A stretch of 64,000 nt of DNA, taken from Altererythrobacter sp. B11 (GTDB taxonomy: Bacteria > Pseudomonadota > Alphaproteobacteria > Sphingomonadales > Sphingomonadaceae). The DNA is taken from NCBI RefSeq assembly GCF_003569745.1, contig NZ_AP018498.1, positions 558,001 through 622,000 of the forward strand. The letters run 5' to 3'. The position numbers were made by a program, and so were the translations under genes. The notes under the pieces were generated by a model. That model made no database searches. It saw nothing but the letters and a program-made list of their open reading frames with translations, and had not been told where the DNA came from. This document shows, one piece after another, positions 45,542 through 55,290 of this stretch (the stretch's first letter is position 1; the number at the start of each line of letters is the position of its first letter).

Positions 45542-45748
45542 ATGGAGGACGATGATCTCCCCCGGATGCGCGGCGATGCCGCAAGCCGGCTGGCCGGCGA
45601 ACCGCTCGATAGCTATTCGCAGGACGAGCTGATGGCCCGCATCCAGGTTCTGGAGGCGGAAATCGCCCGGGTGAAGGCGCATCACGCGAAAGCCGCCGAC
45701 CACCGGCAACTGGCCGATTCGCTGTTCAAGCCAAGGGACACGGATTGA
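45542..45748 (+). CDS. DUF1192 family small protein
   Basis: A 68-residue hydrophilic protein. MEDDDLPRMRGD at the start, LDSYSQDELMARIQVLEAEIARVKAHH in the middle and a short basic tail match the alphaproteobacterial DUF1192 family of unknown function. The helix is likely a coiled coil. I chose ATG 45542; an upstream GTG at 45518 adds residues with two cysteines that the family lacks. Confidence 0.85.
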   Translation: MEDDDLPRMRGDAASRLAGEPLDSYSQDELMARIQVLEAEIARVKAHHAKAADHRQLADSLFKPRDTD

Positions 45749-45915
45749 TGGGGCGGGCCTCTGCCCCCTCACCCTCTCGCAATCGCGCTTCGGCGCCCCA
45801 TATCTCACATGACCAAAGCTCCGAAGCGCCTGCCACGCGCCGTTCCGGCGCCTCTGGCCTCTTCAACAAAAATCACCCTTCGGATCGCAACCTGCAGCCA
45901 ACGGACAGCTGAATC

Positions 45916-48282
45916 ATGCCTAGTTTCGCCCAGAGCCTTGAAAAGACCCTCCACACGGCGCTCCAGCACGCCACCGACCGGACGCATGAATATGCGACGC
46001 TCGAACACCTGCTGCTGGCACTGGTGGAAGATAGCGACGCCGCCGAGGTGATGACCGCTTGCGGTGTCGACCTGGGCGAACTGGCCAATGTGGTGCGCCA
46101 GTATCTCGACCAGGAATATCAGTCCCTGAAAACGGAAGACGATGCCGATCCGCAGCCCACGGCCGGCTTCCAGCGCGTGATCCAGCGCGCCATCCTGCAC
46201 GTCCAGTCCAGCGGCAAGGACACGGTGACCGGCGCCAATGTGCTGGTGGCCCTGTTTTCCGAGCGGGACAGCTATGCCGTCTATTTCCTGCAGCAGCAGG
46301 ACATGAGCCGGCTGGATGCGGTGAGCTTTATCAGCCACGGCATCGGCAAGGGGGGCCGCAAGGCGGAAGGCCGCCCGCCGCAGGGCGCCGAAGAGCCGGA
46401 AGCCAAGGCGGAAGAAAAGCCCGAGAAGGGCAAGAAGGATTCCGCGCTCGACCAGTTCTGCGTCAACCTCAACACGAAGGCGCTGAACGGCAAGGTCGAT
46501 CCGCTGATCGGCCGCGGCCCCGAAGTGGACCGCACGATCCAGATCCTCTGCCGCCGGTCCAAGAACAACCCGCTCTATGTGGGCGATCCCGGTGTGGGCA
46601 AGACCGCCATCGCCGAAGGCCTGGCGCGCAAGATCGTGGAAGGCGAAGTGCCCGAAGTGCTGGAAGAAGCGGTGATCTACTCGCTCGACATGGGCGCGCT
46701 GCTGGCCGGCACCCGCTATCGCGGCGATTTCGAGGAACGGCTGAAGCAGGTCGTTTCCGAGCTGGAAAAGATGCCCGAGGCGATCCTGTTCATCGACGAG
46801 ATCCACACGGTGATCGGCGCCGGCGCCACCAGCGGCGGGGCGATGGACGCATCCAACCTGCTGAAGCCCGCGCTGTCCAGCGGGGCGATCCGCTGCATCG
46901 GTTCCACGACCTACAAGGAATTCCGCAACCACTTCGAGAAGGATCGCGCCCTGCTGCGCCGGTTCCAGAAGATCGACGTGAACGAACCTTCGGTGGAAGA
47001 TACGGTGAAGATCCTCAAGGGCCTGCGCACGGCCTTCGAGGAACATCACAAGGTCAAGTACACGCCCGATGCGATCAAGACGGCGGTGGAGATGAGCGCG
47101 CGCTACATCAACGACCGCAAGCTGCCCGACAAGGCGATCGACGTGATCGACGAAGTGGGCGCGATGCAGATGCTGGTGCCGCCGAGCCGCCGCCGCAAGA
47201 CGATCACTGCCAAGGAGATCGAAAAGGTGATCGCCACCATGGCGCGCATCCCCCCGCGTTCGGTGAGCAAGGACGACAAGGCCGCGCTCGCCAGCCTGGA
47301 AAAGGATCTGAAGCGCGTCGTGTTCGGGCAGGACAAGGCGATCGAGGTGCTGTCCACCGCGATGAAGCTCAGCCGCGCCGGCCTGCGCGATCCCGACAAG
47401 CCGATCGGCAGCTTCCTGTTCTCCGGCCCCACCGGCGTCGGCAAGACGGAGGTGGCGCGCCAGCTCGCCTCCATCATGGGCATCGAGCTCAAGCGGTTCG
47501 ACATGTCGGAATATATGGAACGCCATTCGGTGAGCCGGCTGATCGGTGCCCCTCCGGGCTATGTCGGCTATGACCAGGGCGGCCTGCTGACCGACGCGAT
47601 CGACCAGCATCCGCATTGCGTGCTGCTGCTGGACGAGATCGAGAAGGCCCACCCCGACCTGTTCAACATCCTGCTGCAGGTGATGGACAACGGGCGGCTG
47701 ACCGATCACCACGGCAAGACGGTGGATTTCCGCAATGTCGTGCTGGTGATGACGACCAATGCCGGCGCGGCCGATGCGGCCAAGCAGGGCATCGGCTTCG
47801 GCGCGGGCACCAAGACCGAGGCGAGCGAGGAAGCGGTGAAGAAGATGTTCACCCCCGAATTCCGCAACCGTCTCGATGCGATTGTCCCGTTCGCCTATCT
47901 CGGCACCGAGACCGTCAGCCGCGTGGTCGACAAGTTCATCCTGCAGCTGGAACTGCAGCTGGCCGACCAGAACGTGCACATCCAGTTCGACAGCGATGCG
48001 CGCGAATGGCTGGGCACGCGCGGGTATGATAAGCTGTATGGCGCGCGCCCCATGGCGCGGCTGATCCAGGACAAGGTGAAGCAGCCGCTGGCGGAAGAAC
48101 TGCTGTTCGGCAAGCTGAGCCAGGGCGGCGAGGTGCATGTGAGCGTGAAGGATGACAAGCTGTCCTTCGAACTCTCACCCGCCGCGCCCAAGCCGACCAA
48201 GCCCAAGGGTGGCCGCAAGCCCGCCGCGAAGAAGAAGCCCGAAGCCTCGGCCGAGGGCAAGGGTGAGGACGAGCAGGACTGA
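45916..48282 (+). CDS. clpA: ATP-dependent Clp protease ATP-binding subunit ClpA
   Basis: A 788-residue AAA+ unfoldase that feeds substrates to ClpP. The N-domain (residues 1-145) has two Clp-N repeats. The first AAA module has Walker A GDPGVGKT (223-230) and Walker B ILFIDEIH; the second has GPTGVGKT (504-511) and LLLDEIEKAH. The ClpP-docking IGF tripeptide is at about 626-628. The C-terminal 25 residues are Lys/Pro-rich. No clpS adaptor gene lies in the 167 bases upstream, where I see no coding sequence; this is unusual compared with many proteobacteria. Confidence 0.96.
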   Translation: MPSFAQSLEKTLHTALQHATDRTHEYATLEHLLLALVEDSDAAEVMTACGVDLGELANVVRQYLDQEYQSLKTEDDADPQPTAGFQRVIQRAILHVQSSGKDTVTGANVLVALFSERDSYAVYFLQQQDMSRLDAVSFISHGIGKGGRKAEGRPPQGAEEPEAKAEEKPEKGKKDSALDQFCVNLNTKALNGKVDPLIGRGPEVDRTIQILCRRSKNNPLYVGDPGVGKTAIAEGLARKIVEGEVPEVLEEAVIYSLDMGALLAGTRYRGDFEERLKQVVSELEKMPEAILFIDEIHTVIGAGATSGGAMDASNLLKPALSSGAIRCIGSTTYKEFRNHFEKDRALLRRFQKIDVNEPSVEDTVKILKGLRTAFEEHHKVKYTPDAIKTAVEMSARYINDRKLPDKAIDVIDEVGAMQMLVPPSRRRKTITAKEIEKVIATMARIPPRSVSKDDKAALASLEKDLKRVVFGQDKAIEVLSTAMKLSRAGLRDPDKPIGSFLFSGPTGVGKTEVARQLASIMGIELKRFDMSEYMERHSVSRLIGAPPGYVGYDQGGLLTDAIDQHPHCVLLLDEIEKAHPDLFNILLQVMDNGRLTDHHGKTVDFRNVVLVMTTNAGAADAAKQGIGFGAGTKTEASEEAVKKMFTPEFRNRLDAIVPFAYLGTETVSRVVDKFILQLELQLADQNVHIQFDSDAREWLGTRGYDKLYGARPMARLIQDKVKQPLAEELLFGKLSQGGEVHVSVKDDKLSFELSPAAPKPTKPKGGRKPAAKKKPEASAEGKGEDEQD

Positions 48283-48357
48283 TCCGCCACCTCTGAGAAG
48301 ACCAGGTTCGCGGGCCGAGCCGGAACGAAGCGCCGCCACGGCCTTTGTTTCCGCGCG

Positions 48358-49362
48358 ATGCCCGCGAACTTTTCCTGGATACGCGCCGAACCGCACGGCA
48401 TCCATGTGGTGCCGGCCGATTGCTGGATCGATCCTTCGCGCCCGGTGGCCCATGCGCTGGTGACGCATGGCCATGCCGATCACGCGCGTGGCGGCCACGG
48501 CCGCACCGTGGCGACGCCCGAAACGCTGGCGATCATGGAGCTGCGCTACCAAACGCGCGAGGGTGCCACGCCGGTGCACTATGGCGAAACGCTACGCCTT
48601 CCCGGCGGGGTGGACGCCAGCTTCATCCCCGCAGGACATGTGCTCGGCTCCGCCCAGATCCTGCTCGAACACGCTGGCGAGCGGGTGGTGGTGACGGGCG
48701 ACTACAAGCGGCGGCCCGATCCCACCTGCCGCCCCTTCGAAGTAATCCCCTGCGACATCTTCGTGACCGAGGCGACCTTCGGCCTGCCCGTGTTCCACCA
48801 TCCGCCCATCGGGGAGGAACTGGACAAGCTGCTGGTGGCGCTGGCGGCCAATCCCGATCGCTGCATCCTGCTGGGCGCCTATGCGCTGGGCAAGGCGCAG
48901 CGGCTGATCGCCGAATTGCGCGCGGCGGGCCATTCGCACCCGATCTATCTGCATGGCGCGATGGAGCGCATGTGCCGCCTCTACGAGGAATGGGGCGTGC
49001 CGCTGGGCGATCTGCGCCTCGTCTCCGACCACAGCCGCGATGACATGCGCGGCCATATCGTGATTTGTCCGCCCTCCGCGCTCAATGACCGCTGGAGCCG
49101 CCGCCTGCCCGATCCGATCACCGCCATGGCAAGCGGGTGGATGCGGGTGCGCCAGCGCGCGCGGCAACGCAATGTCGAACTGCCGCTGGTGGTTTCCGAC
49201 CATGCCGACTGGGGCGAGCTGACGCGCACGATCGAGGAGGTGAACCCGCAGGAAAGCTGGATCACCCATGGCCGAGAGGAAGCCCTGCTGCGCTGGTGCG
49301 AATTGCACCAGCGGCGCGCGCGGGCGCTGGCGCTGGTGGGCTATGAGGATGAGGATGATTGA
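48358..49362 (+). CDS. Ligase-associated DNA exonuclease (metallo-beta-lactamase/beta-CASP fold)
   Basis: A 334-residue nuclease of the mRNA 3'-end processing factor-like family that pairs with bacterial ATP-dependent DNA ligases. The metal motif THGHADHARGG is at residues 36-46. Other segments are IPAGHVLGSAQILLEH, GDYKRRPD and SDHADWGELTRTIEEVNP. It is thought to process DNA ends before ligation. The ligase gene starts 30 bases downstream on the same strand. Confidence 0.93.
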   Translation: MPANFSWIRAEPHGIHVVPADCWIDPSRPVAHALVTHGHADHARGGHGRTVATPETLAIMELRYQTREGATPVHYGETLRLPGGVDASFIPAGHVLGSAQILLEHAGERVVVTGDYKRRPDPTCRPFEVIPCDIFVTEATFGLPVFHHPPIGEELDKLLVALAANPDRCILLGAYALGKAQRLIAELRAAGHSHPIYLHGAMERMCRLYEEWGVPLGDLRLVSDHSRDDMRGHIVICPPSALNDRWSRRLPDPITAMASGWMRVRQRARQRNVELPLVVSDHADWGELTRTIEEVNPQESWITHGREEALLRWCELHQRRARALALVGYEDEDD

Positions 49363-49392
49363 TCCGGCGGCGCCCGGCGCGGTGAGCAGCTG

Positions 49393-50994
49393 ATGGAGGA
49401 ATTCGCCGCCCTGGTCGATGCGCTGGTCTATACCCGCAGCCGGAACGAGAAGCTGCGGCTGATTGCCGATTATTTGCACCGCACGCCCGACCCCGATCGC
49501 GGCTGGGCGCTGGCGGCGCTGACCGGCTCGCTCGATTTCCCGGCGGTGAAATCCTCCACCATCCGCAATCTGCTGCACGAACGGGTCGATCCCGTGCTGT
49601 GGTCGCTCAGCCGCGATTTCGTGGGCGATACCGCCGAAACCGCCAGCTTCCTGTGGCCGGAGCCCGATCCCAAGCCCGCCGGCCCCGCCCCCCGCGTGAG
49701 CGAGGCGGTGGCGGCGCTGCAGCGGATGACGCGGGCCTCCGTCATGTCGGAACTGCCGCGCCTGCTCGACCGGCTCGACTCCTCCGGCCGCTATGCGCTG
49801 TTCAAGCTGGCGACCGGGGGAATGCGCGTGGGTGTTTCGGCGCGGCTCGCCAAGGTCGCCTTCGCCGAACGCTTCGATGTGCCGGTGGAGAAGGTGGAGG
49901 AATATTGGCACGCGCTGGAGCCGCCCTTTACCCCGCTGTTCGACTGGGCCGCGCGCGGTGCGCCGGCGCCCGATACGGCGAACATGCCGCTGTTCCGCCC
50001 CTTCATGCTCGCGCATCCGCTGGAGGATGGCACGGAGGTGGACCTTTCCGACTATGTGGCGGAATGGAAATGGGACGGCATCCGCGTGCAGCTGGTCCAT
50101 CTGGGCGGGGAGACGCGCGCCTATTCCCGCTCGGGCGATGACATCACCCATACCTTTCCCGAAATGGCGGAGGCGCTGCGCATCCCCGCGGTGCTCGACG
50201 GCGAATTGCTGGTGCGCGGCAGCCATCAGGGCGGGGAAGAGGGCGGCGCGGCCAGCTTCAATGCGCTGCAGCAGCGGCTGGGCCGCAAGACCGTGAGCAA
50301 GGCCATGCTGGCCGAGGCGCCGGCCTTCGTCCGCCTGTATGACATATTGCTGCTGGAAGGGGAGGATCTGCGGCCCCTGCCCTGGGCCGATCGCCGCGCG
50401 GTGCTGGAAACGCTGCTGCCGCGCCTGCCCGAGGAGCGGTTTGATCTCTCTGCCACGATTGCGGCCGCGTCGTGGGAACAGCTGGCGGCGCTGCGCGAAG
50501 GCGCGCGCGACGATGCCATCGAAGGGCTGATGCTGAAGCGGCGGGACAGCCCCTATGTCGCCGGGCGCAAGACCGGGCTGTGGTACAAGTGGAAACGCGA
50601 TCCGCTGCTGGTGGATTGCGTGCTGATGTATGCGCAGCGGGGGAATGGCAAACGCTCCAGCTTCTATTCGGACTACACATTCGGCTGCTGGGCCGGCGAT
50701 CCGGATGAAGGCGCCGAACTGTTGCCTGTAGGAAAGGCCTATTCGGGATTTACCGACGAGGAACTGAAGCGGCTGGACCGCCATGTGCGGCAGAACACCG
50801 TCAATCGCTTCGGCCCGGTGCGCGAGACGGATCGTAGCCTGGTGTTCGAAGTGGCGTTCGATTCGGTCCACGCCAGCAAGCGGCACAAGTCCGGCCTCGC
50901 CATGCGCTTCCCGCGCATTCACCGCATCCGCTGGGACAAGCCGGCGCATGAGGCGGACCGGATCGAGACGCTGCAGGCACTGATCCGCGACTGA
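49393..50994 (+). CDS. ATP-dependent DNA ligase (cisplatin/LigB-C type, ligase-associated system)
   Basis: A 533-residue ligase. The N-terminal DNA-binding domain (to about residue 200) is followed by the nucleotidyltransferase domain with the active-site lysine K226 in EWKWDGIRVQL. Other motifs are GELLVRG, FVRLYDILLLEG and GLMLKRRDSPYVAGRKTGLWYKWKRD. An OB-fold closes the protein. Such ligases act in a DNA repair pathway with an Lhr-type helicase, the exonuclease and a phosphoesterase; only the exonuclease is next to it here. Confidence 0.95.
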   Translation: MEEFAALVDALVYTRSRNEKLRLIADYLHRTPDPDRGWALAALTGSLDFPAVKSSTIRNLLHERVDPVLWSLSRDFVGDTAETASFLWPEPDPKPAGPAPRVSEAVAALQRMTRASVMSELPRLLDRLDSSGRYALFKLATGGMRVGVSARLAKVAFAERFDVPVEKVEEYWHALEPPFTPLFDWAARGAPAPDTANMPLFRPFMLAHPLEDGTEVDLSDYVAEWKWDGIRVQLVHLGGETRAYSRSGDDITHTFPEMAEALRIPAVLDGELLVRGSHQGGEEGGAASFNALQQRLGRKTVSKAMLAEAPAFVRLYDILLLEGEDLRPLPWADRRAVLETLLPRLPEERFDLSATIAAASWEQLAALREGARDDAIEGLMLKRRDSPYVAGRKTGLWYKWKRDPLLVDCVLMYAQRGNGKRSSFYSDYTFGCWAGDPDEGAELLPVGKAYSGFTDEELKRLDRHVRQNTVNRFGPVRETDRSLVFEVAFDSVHASKRHKSGLAMRFPRIHRIRWDKPAHEADRIETLQALIRD

Positions 50995-51018
50995 TCGCGG
51001 CGGCGGCGGCGCGCCTTT

Positions 51019-51297
51019 TCAGCCGATGCGCACCAGCTTTTCCCGCCCGGTTGCGCCGCGCAACAACTCCAGCCGCGAACGGGGCAGCCCCAGCGCAGCG
51101 GCGAGCAGCGCCAGCACCGCGTCATTGGCTTCGCCGTCCTGCGGCCTTGCGCGGACCTTCACCAGCAGCCGGTCGCCGGCGATCTCCACCGCTTCCTGCC
51201 GCGCGCCGGGGGTGACGCGCAGCGCCAGCCGCCCCTCGCCATCGGCCAGGGCGCGGATCGCCTCCGCCGGGGGCAGTTCAGGCTTCGGCCGTGCCAT
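51019..51297 (-). CDS. DUF167 (YggU-like) family protein
   Basis: A 92-residue protein of the YggU/DUF167 fold. Core segments LALRVTPGARQEAVEI, LLVKVRARPQDGEANDAVLALLAAAL and SRLELLRGATGREKLVRI match the family, whose function is unknown. It converges on the ligase gene with 24 bases between stops. Its start overlaps the end of the gamma-carbonic anhydrase gene by 20 bases, so they are co-transcribed. Confidence 0.94.
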   Translation of the reverse strand: MARPKPELPPAEAIRALADGEGRLALRVTPGARQEAVEIAGDRLLVKVRARPQDGEANDAVLALLAAALGLPRSRLELLRGATGREKLVRIG

Positions 51298-51843
51298 TCA
51301 GCGCGGCAAGGTGGCGCCGGGCCAGCTCGCAATAGCGGGCGGACTGGAACCGGATCTTCTCCACCTGCTCCTCGCTCTGCCGCTTGAGGAACTTCGCCGG
51401 GCGGCCAACCCAGATCTCGCGCTCCGGAATGCTCTTGCCCGGACTCAGCAGCGCCCCCGCGCCCAGCATGGCGCCGGCGTCGATGCGGCATGCGTCCATC
51501 GCCACCGCCCCCATGCCCACGAAGGCGCGATCCTCCAGCGTGGCGCCATGCACCACCGCCATATGGCCGATCACGCAATCCTCGCCCACGATGGTGGGGC
51601 AGCCCTCGGTATCCGGCCGCGGCCCTTCGACATGGAATACGCTGCCGTCCTGCACATTGGACCGTGCCCCGATCTCGATCCGGTGGATGTCACCGCGCAG
51701 CACGCAATTGTACCAGACGCTCGCCTCGGGCCCGATCGTGACATCGCCGATGATCCGCGCGCCGGGCGCCACGAAGGCGCTCTCGTGAATCCGCGGCACC
51801 TTGCCTTCGAAGGGCAGGATGGTGGCCCAGGGGAACCGCTCGT

Positions 51844-51847
<4 letters not shown>
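51278..51847 (-). CDS. Gamma carbonic anhydrase family protein
   Basis: A 189-residue left-handed beta-helix enzyme. Histidine ligands are in DGSVFHVE, VIGHMAVVHGA and the surrounding hexapeptide repeats (ARIIGDVTIGPEASVWYNCVLRGD). CO2 hydration is possible, but many members of this group have other or no known activity. The GTG start at 51847 overlaps the stop of the upstream GNAT gene as GTGA and has a GGGAG ribosome site. Confidence 0.92.
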
Positions 51848-53461
<1,614 letters not shown>

Positions 53462-55069
53462 TCAGCCGACCTTCTGGGGGGTGTCCAGCCGGTCGATCTC
53501 GCGTTGCGGCTTCTCGGCCGCATCGGGATCTGGCTCCAGCCTGTTCAGCGCGGCGCCCGGTTCCACCTTCTGCAGCCGGGCGAGTTCGCCCCGGAAATTG
53601 ACGAGATCGCGCCCGGAAAGCTGCGCCCGCGTGACGAAGCTGACGCTTCCCGGATTCACGGTCTTGCCGTTGCGATACATCTCGTAATGGAGGTGCGGCC
53701 CGGTCGAGAGGCCGGTGGAGCCGACATATCCGATTACCTGACCGCGCGAGACATGGGCGCCGCTTTTCACCGCGATGCGGCTCATATGCGCATAGCCGGT
53801 GCCAAGACCATTGCCGTGGCTGATCTTCACGAAATTGCCGTGCCCGCCGTGACGGCCGGCAAATTGCACGGTGCCATCGCTCACCGCATGGATCGGCGTG
53901 CCATAGGCGGCGCGGAAATCGATCCCCGCATGCATCCGCTTGTAGCCCAGGATGGGATGCTTGCGCAGGCCGTAGCTTGAGGTGATGCCGCCCGGCACGG
54001 GGGCGACGAGCCCGCTGCGCTGCTCCCCCACGCCAGACGCTTCATAGAAGCGCCCATCCTTGCCCCAGCGCATCAGCTGCTGGCGGGGCTTTCCGCCGCG
54101 GAGCAGCCCGGCATAGAGCAGATTGCCCGCTTCCACTTCGCCCGTCGCGGCGCGCTTATAGTCCACGATGATGTCGAATTCGTCCTGCGCGCCAATGGCG
54201 CTGTCGAGATCGACGGCTTCGCCCAATGCGCGAAGATATTGCTGCACCGCGCGCGGCGGAGCGCCGGCGGCGCGCGCCGAACGGTATAGGCTGGGACCGA
54301 CCTTGCCCCGGATGCGGAGCGGGGTCGTATCCACCTTGATCGGGTGCGGATCGAGCGCCAGCTGGCCGCCACGCCGCTCCACGGCGAGTTCAAGATCGAA
54401 ACGGGCGCGGAACGATAGCGCCTCAACCGGGCGGGGCTGGTCGGCTGCGGACCGCCGGCCCAGAGTGATGTCCACCTGCGTTCCGGGCTTGAGGTCCGAC
54501 AGCGGGATCGCACCGGCGACCATCTCTGCCACGCGCCCAGCCTCCGCCGTGCCCACCCCAGACCGTTGCAGCATGCGGGCGAAGCTGTCCCCTGCCGAAA
54601 GCGTGGCCACGCGATCCAGTCGCGGCCGTTCCGGAGCGCTGCGCAAGGGGATTACCGCGCGTGTCGCGCCCATATGGCGGCCGCTGTCAGCCCCCAGCGC
54701 CAGGGGCATGATCATCTGACTGCGGAATTCATCTCGCGCCGGGCCGTCGATCTCCATCGCCGGGGCAGCGGCTACCGGACTGAAATCCGGCCAGGCAGCG
54801 AGCGCGACAGCGGACAGTGCGAGCAGGGTTGCGGCCCCGCCAAACCAGCGCGCGGAGCCGATGTCCTGCGCCAGATCAGGAGCGAGTTCGAATCGGGCGA
54901 TGTGGAGCGAAAGCCGGTGCCGCCATTCGTCATAGCGTTCGGCGAAGCTGTTGATCCGGGCAATCCGCCGCGGCGCCTCCGGCAGGATCTGCGCATGGGC
55001 GAGCTGAGCCGGCGGGACGGTTACCGCTCCGGCCAGTTCGCCCGCGTAGCTGATCCTGTCGTTGAACAA
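53462..55069 (-). CDS. M23 family metallopeptidase
   Basis: A 535-residue cell-wall endopeptidase. A cytoplasmic N-terminus is followed by a transmembrane helix (GGAATLLALSAVALAAW, about residues 77-93), an extended domain with LysM-like and SPOR-unlike strands (GDSFARMLQRSGV and KPGTQVDITLGRR), and a C-terminal LytM domain. The zinc ligands are intact (MHAGIDFRA and PHLHYEMY). The start is a TTG at 55069 with a perfect AGGAG ribosome site seven bases away; no ATG gives the full N-terminus. A CtrA-like box lies 105 bases upstream. Confidence 0.9.
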   Translation of the reverse strand: MFNDRISYAGELAGAVTVPPAQLAHAQILPEAPRRIARINSFAERYDEWRHRLSLHIARFELAPDLAQDIGSARWFGGAATLLALSAVALAAWPDFSPVAAAPAMEIDGPARDEFRSQMIMPLALGADSGRHMGATRAVIPLRSAPERPRLDRVATLSAGDSFARMLQRSGVGTAEAGRVAEMVAGAIPLSDLKPGTQVDITLGRRSAADQPRPVEALSFRARFDLELAVERRGGQLALDPHPIKVDTTPLRIRGKVGPSLYRSARAAGAPPRAVQQYLRALGEAVDLDSAIGAQDEFDIIVDYKRAATGEVEAGNLLYAGLLRGGKPRQQLMRWGKDGRFYEASGVGEQRSGLVAPVPGGITSSYGLRKHPILGYKRMHAGIDFRAAYGTPIHAVSDGTVQFAGRHGGHGNFVKISHGNGLGTGYAHMSRIAVKSGAHVSRGQVIGYVGSTGLSTGPHLHYEMYRNGKTVNPGSVSFVTRAQLSGRDLVNFRGELARLQKVEPGAALNRLEPDPDAAEKPQREIDRLDTPQKVG

Positions 55070-55290
55070 GCGGCTCTCCTAGGCGACGCCTGCACCGGCC
55101 ATTCCGGCGGCGCCGATCGGCGCGGTGCGACCCGGCCCCTGATCGTTCTGTCCCAGGGCTCTGCCGCCATAAAGTTAATTTCGCCTAAAGCACGGCAGGA
55201 CGAGTCGCGATTGCGCCGAAGCGAGCCCCCCAAGCGGAACCGCTACGCAGGGTTGCGGCCAGAGCGGCGTGCGGCCACATTAGCTGTATT
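55070..55290. promoter_or_regulatory. Divergent promoter region with a candidate CtrA box
   Basis: This 221-base gap separates the M23 gene (minus) from the helicase gene (plus) and must hold both promoters. On the minus strand TTTA-N7-TTAAC at 55174-55189 is one mismatch from the CtrA consensus TTAA-N7-TTAAC. Otherwise there is no hairpin or coding frame that I would support. Confidence 0.4.

Noticed and set aside
45805-48138. A 777-codon frame antisense to clpA
   Set aside because: Same explanation: a shadow of clpA codon bias; no recognisable motif.
48592-50949. A 785-codon frame antisense to the exonuclease and ligase genes
   Set aside because: His/Arg/Gly-rich shadow translation without motifs, opposite two intact repair genes.
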